NCBI GenBank assembly: GCA_013360295.1
Contig: JABWCL010000026.1
Span: forward strand, 1-64,000
DNA: 64,000 nt
Reading direction: 5' to 3'
Origin: Ignavibacteriaceae bacterium
GTDB taxonomy: Bacteria > Bacteroidota > Ignavibacteria > Ignavibacteriales > Ignavibacteriaceae
Positions 26,884 through 36,544 of the stretch are shown piece after piece. Below the pieces are notes generated by a model, which ran no database searches, was not told where the DNA came from, and saw only the letters and a list, made by a program, of their open reading frames with translations. Position 1 is the stretch's first letter. Every line of letters starts with the position of its first letter. The translations under genes and the position numbers were made by a program.

Positions 26884-28374
26884 CTATTCTGTGCGGATAA
26901 TTTTTACGCGACGGTTCTTGGCTCTGCCGGTTTCAGTCGAGTTGTCTGCGATCGGGTCATCGGCGCCAACTCCGCGGACTTTAAATCGGAGGCGGCTGAT
27001 GCCTCTTTCAGCGAAGTAATCGAGCACTGCATTCGCGCGTTTAAGTGATAACTGGCGGTTCTTCTCCGGGTTTCCAGTGGCGTCAGTATGTCCTTCGATC
27101 ATCCATTTAGAACGGGGATCAGCGCTCATTACAAGCACAAGTTTGTCAAGTTCAGTATATGCGGAAGGTAATATATCGCTTCTTCCAGGGGCGAATGTTG
27201 CCCCGCCTGACAGAATAAACTCCCTTCCAGAAGGAGTGACTGGTGTTACCGGCGGAGTTTCAAACTGCGGAATATTTTCGACTTCTTTTCTGAGTTCACA
27301 GCCGGCGGAATCAACCTGTACTCCGCGCGGAGTGTTCGGGCATTTGTCAATGTAATCGGGAACGCCGTCATTGTCGGAATCCATCGGGCAACCGCGTTTA
27401 TCAACAGGTATTCCTTTTGCCGTATTCGGACACTCATCAAGATAATCGGGAACGCCGTCATCATCTTTGTCTCTGGGGCAGCCGTATTCATCCACCGGCA
27501 CGGATGAAGGCGTCCCCGGGCAGATATCCATATAATCCGGAACTCCGTCCCTGTCAGTATCCACAGGGCAGCCAAGGCTGTTTACTTTCACTCCTTCAGG
27601 TGTGCCGCTGCATTCATCTATATAATCCGGAATCCCGTCACGGTCTGAATCCTGCGGGCAGCCTCTTTTGTCAACACGGATACCGCGTTTTGTATTCGGG
27701 CATTCATCTTCGGAATCAATGACTCCGTCGCCGTCACTATCGTCTTCACCCAGAAAAGCGTAGGAAAAGCCTGCCATCGCGTTTAGAAAAAAGTCATTAT
27801 CAGTACCGCGGACTTTATTATCGAGGTTATCTTTTGGACTTATCTGGATGCCGCCGGACATATTGAATATCAAACCTGAAGTAATTGGTATCCTGAATCC
27901 GAAATCAACATTATAATTAATTTCGTTTCTGGTAACATCCGGTGCCGCGGGAAGCGCGACGCCGTCGTCGCCTTTTGGTGTGTAAAAATTATAAGATGCT
28001 CCAACTGAAAGCTGCGGGAAGATAACTTCACCGAGTGAAAGGTTATAGATCAAGGCTCCGCCTAATGAAGTTATCTCAGTCCTGACGTGGTTCGGAGTGT
28101 ATCGCGCGTCGCTGTTATTCAGGAACAGGAATGTTCCGAATGCTTTCAGTCCGAGAGATGATTTTGAATAAGTCGGGAGGAAATATTCCAGTGCTGCCTG
28201 TCCCTGGTAATCAATTGCAAAATCCTTGTAATCGGTTCTTGCCAGCGTCGTGCCGCCGTTTACTGAAAAAAGCAGTGTCCCTGTGAAAGGGTGGTAAATT
28301 TTCTGAACAGCCTGCTGTGCCATTAGCAGATTTGCTATTAGTAACAGTGGTAAAATTCTGATGACTGTTTTCAA
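26884..28374 (-). CDS. OmpA-family outer-membrane protein with thrombospondin type 3 repeats
   Basis: A signal peptide (1-19, ending AQQ) is followed by a beta-barrel-like region (about 28-205). Five calcium-binding TSP3 repeats (about 210-365; DSDGDGVIDSEDECPNT and relatives, each with paired Cys spacing) come next. An OmpA C-terminal peptidoglycan-binding domain (about 385-496; MIEGHTDATGNPEKNRQLS, RGVGADDP, NRRVKI) ends it. It should tie the outer membrane to the cell wall. Start: TTG at 28374 with GGAG five bases upstream fits the signal peptide. It is monocistronic; ~130 bp separate it from the next gene on the same strand. Confidence 0.93.
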   Translation of the reverse strand: MKTVIRILPLLLIANLLMAQQAVQKIYHPFTGTLLFSVNGGTTLARTDYKDFAIDYQGQAALEYFLPTYSKSSLGLKAFGTFLFLNNSDARYTPNHVRTEITSLGGALIYNLSLGEVIFPQLSVGASYNFYTPKGDDGVALPAAPDVTRNEINYNVDFGFRIPITSGLIFNMSGGIQISPKDNLDNKVRGTDNDFFLNAMAGFSYAFLGEDDSDGDGVIDSEDECPNTKRGIRVDKRGCPQDSDRDGIPDYIDECSGTPEGVKVNSLGCPVDTDRDGVPDYMDICPGTPSSVPVDEYGCPRDKDDDGVPDYLDECPNTAKGIPVDKRGCPMDSDNDGVPDYIDKCPNTPRGVQVDSAGCELRKEVENIPQFETPPVTPVTPSGREFILSGGATFAPGRSDILPSAYTELDKLVLVMSADPRSKWMIEGHTDATGNPEKNRQLSLKRANAVLDYFAERGISRLRFKVRGVGADDPIADNSTETGRAKNRRVKIIRTE

Positions 28375-28513
28375 AAGGTCTCCGGTTATAGCGTAATAAT
28401 AAGTTAAACTTAAATTTAAGGAGACTTTTCGAGAAAACTAAATGAATTCCTTCCACTTAAAGTTTAACAAGGAATACACTTAGCACCCGGTCAGGCAAGA
28501 TATCCCGCGGAAA

Positions 28514-31219
28514 TTACCTGATCAGGAGCATCTTTCTAACGGATCTGAAGCTGCCGCTCGTAAGTTCAAAATAATAAATCCCGCTTGGCAGCGTGTGGCT
28601 CTCAAAGGAGGCATCATATTCACCCGCGGGAAGTTGAGTATTCACGATCGTTTCGATCTCTCTTCCGAGAATATCGAATATTTTCAGGGTGACATTATTC
28701 ATTGCTTCACGGCTGACTTTCTCTTTTCCGTGCTCAGGCACGACAGTGTATTTAATCGTAGTAGCTGAACTAAAAGGATTGGGATAATTCTGATAAAGTC
28801 TGTTAAGGGAAACCCGGTCAGCCTCCGTGTCGACTGAAGTAAACGGGGAGGAAAAATAGGTATCGGCGTTACGAATGACCTGATTGAATGAGGAATCATT
28901 CGCGGTAGTTTCAAGCGGGAAACCAAAATAAATTACTTTGCCGATCTGCGGGGAACTGCCGAAAGTTCCGGCATACTGTATTCCGGCACCCAGATTGTTG
29001 GAATACTTCAAACAAACCTTACTGCCGCCGTACTCTCCTATCACATCGGGGAAGTCTTCTTCATAAGTCTGGCCAAAGTAGAAAAATGCTCCCTGCATTG
29101 ATGTGGAGTCCTGCCCTTTGACAAAAAGAGCACCCGCGTCATCGGCAAGAAATGAAGCTTTAAGATAGTCGTTGTAAAATAGTTTATCGGCAGCGTTACC
29201 GCGGGAGAAAAGGTCCCAGCCTATTTCACTTCCTGATACAAAGAAGTTCCCGCCAGTTTCAAGATAGTTCTTAATCAGTGACTGTTCCGAGGCTGAGAAT
29301 GATTCTTCCGTTGTGCTTTCATCGCCGGCTATCCAGAGGATACCGAAGTAATCAGCAAGGTTAATTGAAAGTGCTTCAAGGTAAGAAGACTTAATAAAGT
29401 CGTAAGACGCGTTTACAGCTGATAATGCTTTTGCATAATTCACCGCGAAATTATGTCCCGGGCCCTGCCAGCTTCCGATCTCTCTTGAGAAGCCGTCAAT
29501 GATAAGATATTTTTTCGCTGCGTTCGCGGTGAAAGCGCTTACTGCATTTGACCAGTTGGATTCGGGAGCTGATGTTCTGTTGAGTACACGTGCCACTCGG
29601 TAAAAGGCAGGATTGTTGTCTTTCGCTATTACTATATTATCATTCTTGAGAACGGACTCATCCATAAGCAGAGCGAAATTCACACCGTCGAAGGACTTGT
29701 ATAAACGGTAGCCTGAAATTCCTGTTGTATCAGCGCTCCAGGATAATTCGATTTGTCCGCCCGGAAGCATAATTGCGGAAATTATATCCGGGCTTCCGTT
29801 TGCAAAGTCATCCTCCATTGCGTTATAAAAACGGGGAGTGTAGGTCGTAAGGTCGGAAGCGAGAAACGACCAGAATGAAACATCCCAGTTTCGTCCTGCG
29901 GATTCAACTACTTTAAAACTCCCGTTTGTATTTCTCTCAAGATAGAGCCTGACGTGGCCGACTTTATGAATAGCGTCTCCCGGTTTAATAGAATCCCACG
30001 ATGCGTATTGAGTTGTGATATTCGGCATATAACTGGTTGACGCGTGGTAAGTAAGCTGCCAGCAACGGCTAACAAATCCGGAACAGTCAACTCCGACGGC
30101 ATAAGAAGTAACTCCGTCGGTATGTATGTCTCCAGCGAATTTATTAGCCAGCAGCCCGTCGTAAATCTGGGCGAGTGTATTAAATCCGCCCCACTTATAA
30201 GGGATGCGGGCGTTTCTTCCTGTTATGAGCCAGGGGGGTGTTCTTACGAGATCACCATCCGGTGCAGTGGTGTTGTTTACTGCAAGATTTGCCGGCGCAA
30301 TATTGTATTTGTAGTAGACATAAGTTTCACCGGTTCTGATCGCTTTTACCCTGCTTGTAGCAATGAGAGGTGAATTTACCGGGGGAGTACCCGCGGCTTC
30401 TTTTGTTGATGTGTAATTATTATAATGACAGATGAAATTATATTCTGAGGGATAACTGTTAATACTGTTGTCAACAGTTAGGCCGCTCCACTTAATGATC
30501 TGTAATCCGTTTTCGGCAGTCAGGAGATGGTAAAAGTTTCCGTCTTCATCAATCCTGAATTCATTGACAAGAGAGATATACTTTATGGCGGGGAGGCGCA
30601 GTAGAGGCCTGCTTTCTCCGCGGCTGTTTATTAAATAAATATACCGGTCTATGACCAGAGGGATGTCCGTTACGTACTTTTCGATCAGAATGAAAGTATT
30701 CCCGTTTTTATCAATACCGATGAAATCAGCGCAGGCAAGATCTCCGGGGAAACTTAGAGTAGTCGTTCTCTCTATCCCCTGTAGAGTACTATGGATATCG
30801 AGATGTGATCTGTTTTTGTACTGAACCGATACAGAACCATCGCTTCCTTTCAGAATTCCGCCTTCATCAGTGAATGCCTCTTTTTTACCATTAAGGTATA
30901 TAGTCTTAAGCGAAGGGTAATAGTGATCATTTCCCTGTGGTAATTCAGTATCAAAAAGAAAATCAGTTTCGCCGCTGCCAAGATTCTTCCGGCTCATTAT
31001 TCCGGGGCTAAGTGTCAGTACTTCATTTCCATCAAGTGTAAATGAGACGCGGGAATCTGCTACGTCAAAAGACCTTATACCAATAATTCCGTCATTTTCT
31101 ATTCTTGGGACAATTCCCAAATCACGGTATGATGATTCAAAAATGACTGAGTGGCTAACCTGCGCCTTTAGTCCGGAGACGAAAAGCAGTATGAGAAAGA
31201 AACCGATATTCCTAAGCAT
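28514..31219 (-). CDS. Secreted NlpC/P60-like protein with amidotransferase-like domain and T9SS sorting domain
   Basis: A signal peptide (1-20) is followed by a beta-rich N-terminal region (to about 270). A cysteine-peptidase domain follows (about 335-470) with GVDCSGFVSRCW (C379) and GHVRLYL (H422), the NlpC/P60 pattern. A fibronectin-like domain (about 475-560) and a class I glutamine-amidotransferase-like domain (about 570-780; LIIDGFSRE, GILWIAGDES, NFFVSGSEIGWDL) lacking an obvious catalytic Cys come next. A T9SS sorting domain (about 805-901, QNYPNPF) ends it. Peptide cleavage, perhaps in cell-wall-derived material outside the cell, is inferred. It lies 11 bp after the carboxypeptidase gene and is probably cotranscribed with it. 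Confidence 0.8.
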   Translation of the reverse strand: MLRNIGFFLILLFVSGLKAQVSHSVIFESSYRDLGIVPRIENDGIIGIRSFDVADSRVSFTLDGNEVLTLSPGIMSRKNLGSGETDFLFDTELPQGNDHYYPSLKTIYLNGKKEAFTDEGGILKGSDGSVSVQYKNRSHLDIHSTLQGIERTTTLSFPGDLACADFIGIDKNGNTFILIEKYVTDIPLVIDRYIYLINSRGESRPLLRLPAIKYISLVNEFRIDEDGNFYHLLTAENGLQIIKWSGLTVDNSINSYPSEYNFICHYNNYTSTKEAAGTPPVNSPLIATSRVKAIRTGETYVYYKYNIAPANLAVNNTTAPDGDLVRTPPWLITGRNARIPYKWGGFNTLAQIYDGLLANKFAGDIHTDGVTSYAVGVDCSGFVSRCWQLTYHASTSYMPNITTQYASWDSIKPGDAIHKVGHVRLYLERNTNGSFKVVESAGRNWDVSFWSFLASDLTTYTPRFYNAMEDDFANGSPDIISAIMLPGGQIELSWSADTTGISGYRLYKSFDGVNFALLMDESVLKNDNIVIAKDNNPAFYRVARVLNRTSAPESNWSNAVSAFTANAAKKYLIIDGFSREIGSWQGPGHNFAVNYAKALSAVNASYDFIKSSYLEALSINLADYFGILWIAGDESTTEESFSASEQSLIKNYLETGGNFFVSGSEIGWDLFSRGNAADKLFYNDYLKASFLADDAGALFVKGQDSTSMQGAFFYFGQTYEEDFPDVIGEYGGSKVCLKYSNNLGAGIQYAGTFGSSPQIGKVIYFGFPLETTANDSSFNQVIRNADTYFSSPFTSVDTEADRVSLNRLYQNYPNPFSSATTIKYTVVPEHGKEKVSREAMNNVTLKIFDILGREIETIVNTQLPAGEYDASFESHTLPSGIYYFELTSGSFRSVRKMLLIR

Positions 31220-31230
31220 TAATAAAAATT

Positions 31231-33924
31231 CTACCTTGTGATGATTAATTTCCTCGAAGCGCTGTACTCTCCGCAGGATAATTTATAAATATATACTCCG
31301 CTCGGAAGCGCGGAAACATCAAACTGAGCCTCGTATTCTCCGGGCAATTTCTGTTCGTTAACCTGCGAGCTGATTTCTTTACCGAGAATATCGTAGATCA
31401 CCAGAGATGTGCTTTGCGCGATATTCTTTTTACCCGATGATGGTACTCCGAATTTTATTTTTGCTGTTTTGGAAACAGGATTGGGATAACTCTGACTTAG
31501 ATAAAAATTATAAATCTTCTCAAAGTTAACTTTAACAGGCTGATAAGATTTGCTTGTACCGTCATAGTCCAATTGTGTGAGCCTGTAGTAACTTTCTCCG
31601 GAGTAAGGGGATTTATCCGTAAAGTTATATGAGCGTGTACTATTGTATGTTCCGGCGCCGGCAATAAAGGAAAGATTTTCCCAAGTAATTCCGTCTGCTG
31701 AGCGGTCAATATTAAAACCTTTGTTATTCAATTCGCTGGCGGTTGTCCAGTCGAGAATTACATTATCATTGGAAACTGTCGCGCTGAAACTGATAAGTTC
31801 CACCGGCACGATCCCGAGTTCATAAATACCGATGTCATCAATATACCAACCATCTTTTTGCTGACTGACATCAGTTCTTAATTCAAATTTAATTTTAACA
31901 TTCATTCCGATATACTGAGCAAGGCTGATCTCCTCCTTCACCCAGTTAGACTGAAGTGACTGATAGACAGGCATACCGGCGGGAACCTGTTTCCCTTGTC
32001 CGGATGCGGGTACGGTGTAAGCGCCCTGCAGGGCAGTCCAGGTACTGCCATTGTTAGTTGAGATCATAACAACGCCGCAGTCCCAGCTTGCTTCCATATC
32101 ATATTTTGTCCAGAAAGTAAGTTTTGGAGCGTTGAGCCCTGCCAGGTTAATATTGTCCTTTGAAATCAGAGACACGGTCGCATTGTTCGCGTAGACTCCT
32201 GTCCGGCTGTCAGTATAACTGTTTGGAGCCGAATAAAAACTTGCTGTTGTTGCTTCCCACGCGGGAGTTGATGGGGAAGCGGTGATAGTCCACAGTGTTG
32301 TTGGAATGTTCGTGGTATCCTTAAAAACATAGATTGGGACACCGACAGAGAAGCGGATCGTATCAACAGAAAAAATAACATTGCTGTTCTGAATGGTAAG
32401 AAGCATTGTGACCTGTCTACCGACCGGGGTATTGGGCGCAACGGAAAACGAAACAGGTGTAACTGAATTAACCACGGTTCTCGCCGGAACGGAGTCAACA
32501 ACCACCAGGTTCGGAAGAACAGTTATGTAGGGATCACTTGTACTTAGTACAGCGCTTACGTTGTAAGCTGTTTCGAGTCCTTTATTCTTCAGGGAAAAGG
32601 AGATGCTTGGATTTTCTCCCGGAGAAATATACGGCTGATTAAAACTGTAATTATTCAAGCCCACATACTCACCCGCCATCCAGGCCTGGAACAGATTTGG
32701 GCGGAGGTTCGCCTGTGCCAGGGGAAAGATACGTGCCTGCGGCGGCCAGAAGCCATCTGAAGAACCGCCGATCTCAAATACGTAACTGTAGATTTTATTT
32801 TTTTCTACCTGCTCCCCGTACATATAATCTCTCGCCGTACCGTTCGAGACGTATCCCAGCGTCTGGTAACTAGTGCCATAATCATAACCGTTGAACCTGC
32901 TCATATAACTCGCGAACTCGATAAATTCTAGGGAGTCAGGTGTTAGCGTGTTAATGTAGCCCCACGGATAGATAATGGAATTATTATAGGAGTGATAATT
33001 GATGTACGTTCTGAAACGTTTTTCAATTGCGAGATTCCTGATAGCCTGTGCTTCCGGTTCAGAAAAGGCGGAAGGTCCGCGGTATGTTACGCTTGAAGGT
33101 GTTGAACTTGACCCGTTATTGTCATAACCCCATTTATATCCAAAGTTTCTGTTGAGGTCTACACCGTCACTATTACTGTTATTGCGTCTGTTCTTTCTCC
33201 AGCTACCCCCTCCGTTGGGAGCAGTTGAGCGGTTGTGCTCATATCCGTCCGGATTAAGGCACGGTACAAAATAAAATTCCCGGTTATTCACGAGATAAGT
33301 GACTTCAGGATTTATGCCGTAGTTTTCGAGAAGGTAGTACATAAAATACATTACAGTCGCCATTGACTGAGGTTCGCGGGCGTGAATAAGTCCGTCGAAA
33401 AGAGTCTGAGGTTCGTTCTCATTAACGTTTGGATTGTCGGAAATCTTTGCCGCCCATATTGTCCTCCCGAGTTGTGAAGTCCCGATTGAATACTTCTGAG
33501 TAATTAAGTTCGGGTAACGGTTGTACATAGAGTCGAGGTGGTTTACCACTTCCTGGAAAGTATAATATCCGCCCATAGAACCATACCCAAAACCCTCGAC
33601 GTTATAGAGTTCTTTGCTTTCAGATAGTGCGGCCAGCTTTTCGCTTTCGCTTAATTTCGGCAAAGACTGATAATAAGCCATCCAGTCCTCAATGAGAATC
33701 TCATATGTGTAGGGAAGCATATTAAGTCTTTCAAACTCAGATTCACTCATAAAAACTTCCACAGAATTATCTTTCGTGCGCGCGGCATCTTCGAGATTAA
33801 TTCCGAGTTTATTAAGCTCAACGAGGCTTTCGTGGGAATCAATATTGATTTTTACAAGACGGAATGTCTGCGAGAAGGAGATAACCGGGACGAAGAGCAG
33901 GGCTAACAGTATAATTCTTTTCAT
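31231..33924 (-). CDS. Secreted zinc carboxypeptidase (M14) with T9SS sorting domain
   Basis: A signal peptide (1-19) is followed by a pro-region-like segment (20-115) and an M14 catalytic domain (about 118-420). Zinc ligands H181 and E184 (HAREP) and H311 (NYHSY) are visible, the NPDGYE and DLNRNFG substrate strings are present, and E384 (VFEIGG) is the general base. A CARDB-like segment (about 430-530), a jelly-roll/MAM-like domain (about 540-700), a fibronectin-like segment (about 705-800) and a T9SS sorting domain (SQSYPNP...RKLIITR) follow. It removes C-terminal residues from peptides outside the cell. It is the first gene of a two-gene unit with the NlpC/P60-like gene. A start ATG at 33924 with AAAGGA upstream is well placed. 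Confidence 0.93.
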   Translation of the reverse strand: MKRIILLALLFVPVISFSQTFRLVKINIDSHESLVELNKLGINLEDAARTKDNSVEVFMSESEFERLNMLPYTYEILIEDWMAYYQSLPKLSESEKLAALSESKELYNVEGFGYGSMGGYYTFQEVVNHLDSMYNRYPNLITQKYSIGTSQLGRTIWAAKISDNPNVNENEPQTLFDGLIHAREPQSMATVMYFMYYLLENYGINPEVTYLVNNREFYFVPCLNPDGYEHNRSTAPNGGGSWRKNRRNNSNSDGVDLNRNFGYKWGYDNNGSSSTPSSVTYRGPSAFSEPEAQAIRNLAIEKRFRTYINYHSYNNSIIYPWGYINTLTPDSLEFIEFASYMSRFNGYDYGTSYQTLGYVSNGTARDYMYGEQVEKNKIYSYVFEIGGSSDGFWPPQARIFPLAQANLRPNLFQAWMAGEYVGLNNYSFNQPYISPGENPSISFSLKNKGLETAYNVSAVLSTSDPYITVLPNLVVVDSVPARTVVNSVTPVSFSVAPNTPVGRQVTMLLTIQNSNVIFSVDTIRFSVGVPIYVFKDTTNIPTTLWTITASPSTPAWEATTASFYSAPNSYTDSRTGVYANNATVSLISKDNINLAGLNAPKLTFWTKYDMEASWDCGVVMISTNNGSTWTALQGAYTVPASGQGKQVPAGMPVYQSLQSNWVKEEISLAQYIGMNVKIKFELRTDVSQQKDGWYIDDIGIYELGIVPVELISFSATVSNDNVILDWTTASELNNKGFNIDRSADGITWENLSFIAGAGTYNSTRSYNFTDKSPYSGESYYRLTQLDYDGTSKSYQPVKVNFEKIYNFYLSQSYPNPVSKTAKIKFGVPSSGKKNIAQSTSLVIYDILGKEISSQVNEQKLPGEYEAQFDVSALPSGVYIYKLSCGEYSASRKLIITR

Positions 33925-33984
33925 AAAGGAACAGGATTAGTTATTAAAATAAGTGTTCATAAACTCACAAAATTTAGGCAATTC

Positions 33985-33998
33985 TCCCGAAATCGGGA
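33985..33998. repeat. Palindrome TCCCGA-AA-TCGGGA
   Basis: It lies in the 177-bp gap between the carboxypeptidase start and the receiver-kinase stop, followed by TTTTTACC. It is related to the 16-bp palindrome at 71-86. Confidence 0.5.
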
Positions 33999-34101
33999 AA
34001 TGTTTTTACCTGAACGGCAGGATGCAACATAGTCGCGGGTGAATGGTGAGCCCGGGGACTGAATGAGAAGGGGGAGATTCCACCCGCTGGCTGACCGGGA
34101 A

Positions 34102-35379
34102 TTATGTCTCGATAGGGAGGTATACTTTAAATACAGATCCCTCGCCTACTGTACTCTCCGCGGTAATTTTACCGTTATGTGCTTCGATGATCTTCTTTAC
34201 GATTGATAGTCCCAGACCGGTACTTTTTTCTCCAGCAGTGCCTCCGGGGCTTCTCTTAGCGAAAGGCTGGAATAATTTAGGCATATCTTCAGGAGGAATT
34301 CCCTGTCCGCGGTCAGTTATTGTAATTGTTGCGTCTTTCTCCTCACGGGAGAGTGAGATATTAATATTGCTTTCCGGGAATGAGTATTTAATTGCGTTCG
34401 AGATAAGGTTATTAAGTATCTGCTCGATTTTTATCCTGTCAACTATTAGGTTTAATTCATCCATAGTTGTGGAAAAATCAAGATTTATTTTCTTTTTACC
34501 TGCTATAACACGGTTCAGGCTGACGTTATCCGCGATAACTTTTACGAGATCGTGAGTCTCGGTATTGAGTATAAGGTTGCCCGATTCAATTACCGCTATA
34601 TCAAGAAGTTCATTAAGCAGCTGAAGCATAAACTCACTTGACTGGCGAATGATCTCAAGGAATTCTTTTTGTTCACCCTGCATTTTCACGCTAACATCGT
34701 CAATAAGCATGGTGCTGAAAGAGAGGATGGCGCTTATCGGGTTGCGCAGGTCGTGAGCGGCGATACGCAAAAATTTATTTTTATCCTCATTCAGTTTTTC
34801 AAGCAGGAGGTTTTTCTTCGCGATTTCACGGTGCATATTCATTAGCTGTTTGTTCGCTTCAGCTAGCTCGCCATTCTTATGGATCGCGTTTTCGTATGTT
34901 GAAAGAAGAAGGTCAATTATCTGCATCTTATCGGAATTGATAAAATACTTCTGGCCACCGAAGAAAACATCAATTCCCGCGTCGGAAATATGAGAGGTTC
35001 TTCTGATCTCTTTATTGAGAAGAATGTAACTTATTCGTGATATTAGAAAATGTTCGTTATAGGGTTTCGTCAGAAAGTTGTCTGCACCGGCTTGCAGTCC
35101 CCTGATAACATCCTTTGGGTCTGAAAGGGATGTCAGGAGCATGACGGCAGTTTCTTTTAAGTCCTGATTGGATTTAATCCAGTTGCAAAGTTCATAACCG
35201 TCCATCTCGGGCATCAGGATATCTGAGATTACCAAATCAACAGCTTCTCTTTGTAATATCTCCTGGGCAAGCAGGCCGTTACTAGCGGTCTTCACAAGGT
35301 AATTGTTCTGCTCAAGGATATACTTAAGCTGCTCCAACTGAGTGAGGCTGTCCTCCACGACTAAAATTTGTTTAGACAT
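34102..35379 (-). CDS. Response regulator receiver-histidine kinase fusion
   Basis: The N-terminal receiver domain has the acidic pocket VVEDS and phospho-acceptor D53 (VISDILMPEMDG), with a KPY switch Lys at about 106. A linker and coiled coil (about 125-200) lead to HisKA with H209 (AAHDLRNPISAI) and HATPase with N-box (NLISNAIKY), DRGQGIP and STGLGLSIVK. It is cytoplasmic. It lies 107 bp downstream of cheB on the same strand, so it is a likely output or adaptor partner of the chemosensory operon. It could receive phosphate from CheA at D53 and modulate its own kinase domain. No DNA-binding domain is present. Confidence 0.9.
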   Translation of the reverse strand: MSKQILVVEDSLTQLEQLKYILEQNNYLVKTASNGLLAQEILQREAVDLVISDILMPEMDGYELCNWIKSNQDLKETAVMLLTSLSDPKDVIRGLQAGADNFLTKPYNEHFLISRISYILLNKEIRRTSHISDAGIDVFFGGQKYFINSDKMQIIDLLLSTYENAIHKNGELAEANKQLMNMHREIAKKNLLLEKLNEDKNKFLRIAAHDLRNPISAILSFSTMLIDDVSVKMQGEQKEFLEIIRQSSEFMLQLLNELLDIAVIESGNLILNTETHDLVKVIADNVSLNRVIAGKKKINLDFSTTMDELNLIVDRIKIEQILNNLISNAIKYSFPESNINISLSREEKDATITITDRGQGIPPEDMPKLFQPFAKRSPGGTAGEKSTGLGLSIVKKIIEAHNGKITAESTVGEGSVFKVYLPIET

Positions 35380-35486
35380 AACTTTCCGGGTTTGCGAACA
35401 TATTATAAATATAATACAAAATACTAACTGTTACATAATGAAAAAACATAAAAAAATCAGATGAGACCTGCGTCATACTGATTAAT

Positions 35487-36542
35487 TCAGCCTTTTCCCC
35501 TCAGCTTTATCAGATTGAGGTAATTGCTGATGTCATCGGGGGCCAGGATAAGCGACGCAGCTCCAATGTTTACGGCTTCAGCAGGCATTCCGTAAACCAC
35601 GCAGGATGCTTTGTTCTGGGCGATTGTCAGTCCTCCCGCATCCTTGATCTCTTTTAGCTCTGCCGCGCCATCCTTTCCCATACCTGATAAAAGAATTCCT
35701 ATTGCTTTTCTTCCATACACGGAAGCGACACTATTAAAGAAAACCGATACTGAAGGAACTGAATTATTAACGGCTTCTCCGGAAGAAAAAGCAAAGTTTC
35801 CGTCACGTGAGAAAACAAGATGTTTATCAGGCGGCGCTATATAGCAGTGCCTGGGGCGAGGCACTTCGTGGTCCTCCGCGAATTTTACCGTATAACGGGT
35901 AGTACTTCTAAGCCAGTCAACAAAACCCTGCGCAAAAGCCGGTACTATATGCTGCACTATTACGATTGGAATATAAAATGATTCCTTAATTGAAGCAAGT
36001 ACCTTCTCAATTACTACCGGCCCTCCGGTGGAGGCTCCTATCGCAACGATCTGGTAATCTTTTTCATCCTGAGCGGGAACCGCACGGGTGATCGGAGAGA
36101 ATCCTTCAAGGTTCAGACCGGACGCGGCTGATCTTCTCACGACTTTTATTTCGGACATTAACCGGATAGTCTGCCTTAACTTCGCTGAAGAAATTTCAAA
36201 CGCCTCACTGCCGAAAGAATGTGGCTTTTCAGCCACAGCTACCGCTCCTGCCTCCAGCGCTTTGAATGTGTCATTGACATTTTTCGGATCAAATTCGGAA
36301 CTGACAATTATGATCGGTACGGGCTTCTTTTCCATAATTATCTTCGTGGCATCCAGCCCGTTCAGTACCGGCATATTAACGTCCATGGTTATAACATCCG
36401 GATTCAGTTTTTCATTAAGCATTATTGCTTCCTTGCCATTTGAGGCAATACCCGCGACTTCCAGCAGAGGATCCGCTGAAAGGCATTTCATCATCAGGGT
36501 CTTGAAAACCGGTGAATCATCAACGACGAGTACACGTATCAT
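35487..36542 (-). CDS. cheB: Chemotaxis response regulator protein-glutamate methylesterase CheB
   Basis: The receiver domain (1-120) has D54 (VITMDVNMP). A linker leads to the CheB catalytic domain (about 162-348) with the triad S171 (AIGASTGGP), H198 (IVQHIVP) and D291 (LLSGMGKDGA). It removes methyl groups from (or deamidates) glutamyl residues of the chemoreceptor when phosphorylated by CheA. Length of 351 is normal. Its ATG lies two bases after the cheA stop, so translation is coupled. Confidence 0.96.
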   Translation of the reverse strand: MIRVLVVDDSPVFKTLMMKCLSADPLLEVAGIASNGKEAIMLNEKLNPDVITMDVNMPVLNGLDATKIIMEKKPVPIIIVSSEFDPKNVNDTFKALEAGAVAVAEKPHSFGSEAFEISSAKLRQTIRLMSEIKVVRRSAASGLNLEGFSPITRAVPAQDEKDYQIVAIGASTGGPVVIEKVLASIKESFYIPIVIVQHIVPAFAQGFVDWLRSTTRYTVKFAEDHEVPRPRHCYIAPPDKHLVFSRDGNFAFSSGEAVNNSVPSVSVFFNSVASVYGRKAIGILLSGMGKDGAAELKEIKDAGGLTIAQNKASCVVYGMPAEAVNIGAASLILAPDDISNYLNLIKLRGKG

Positions 36543-36544
36543 AA

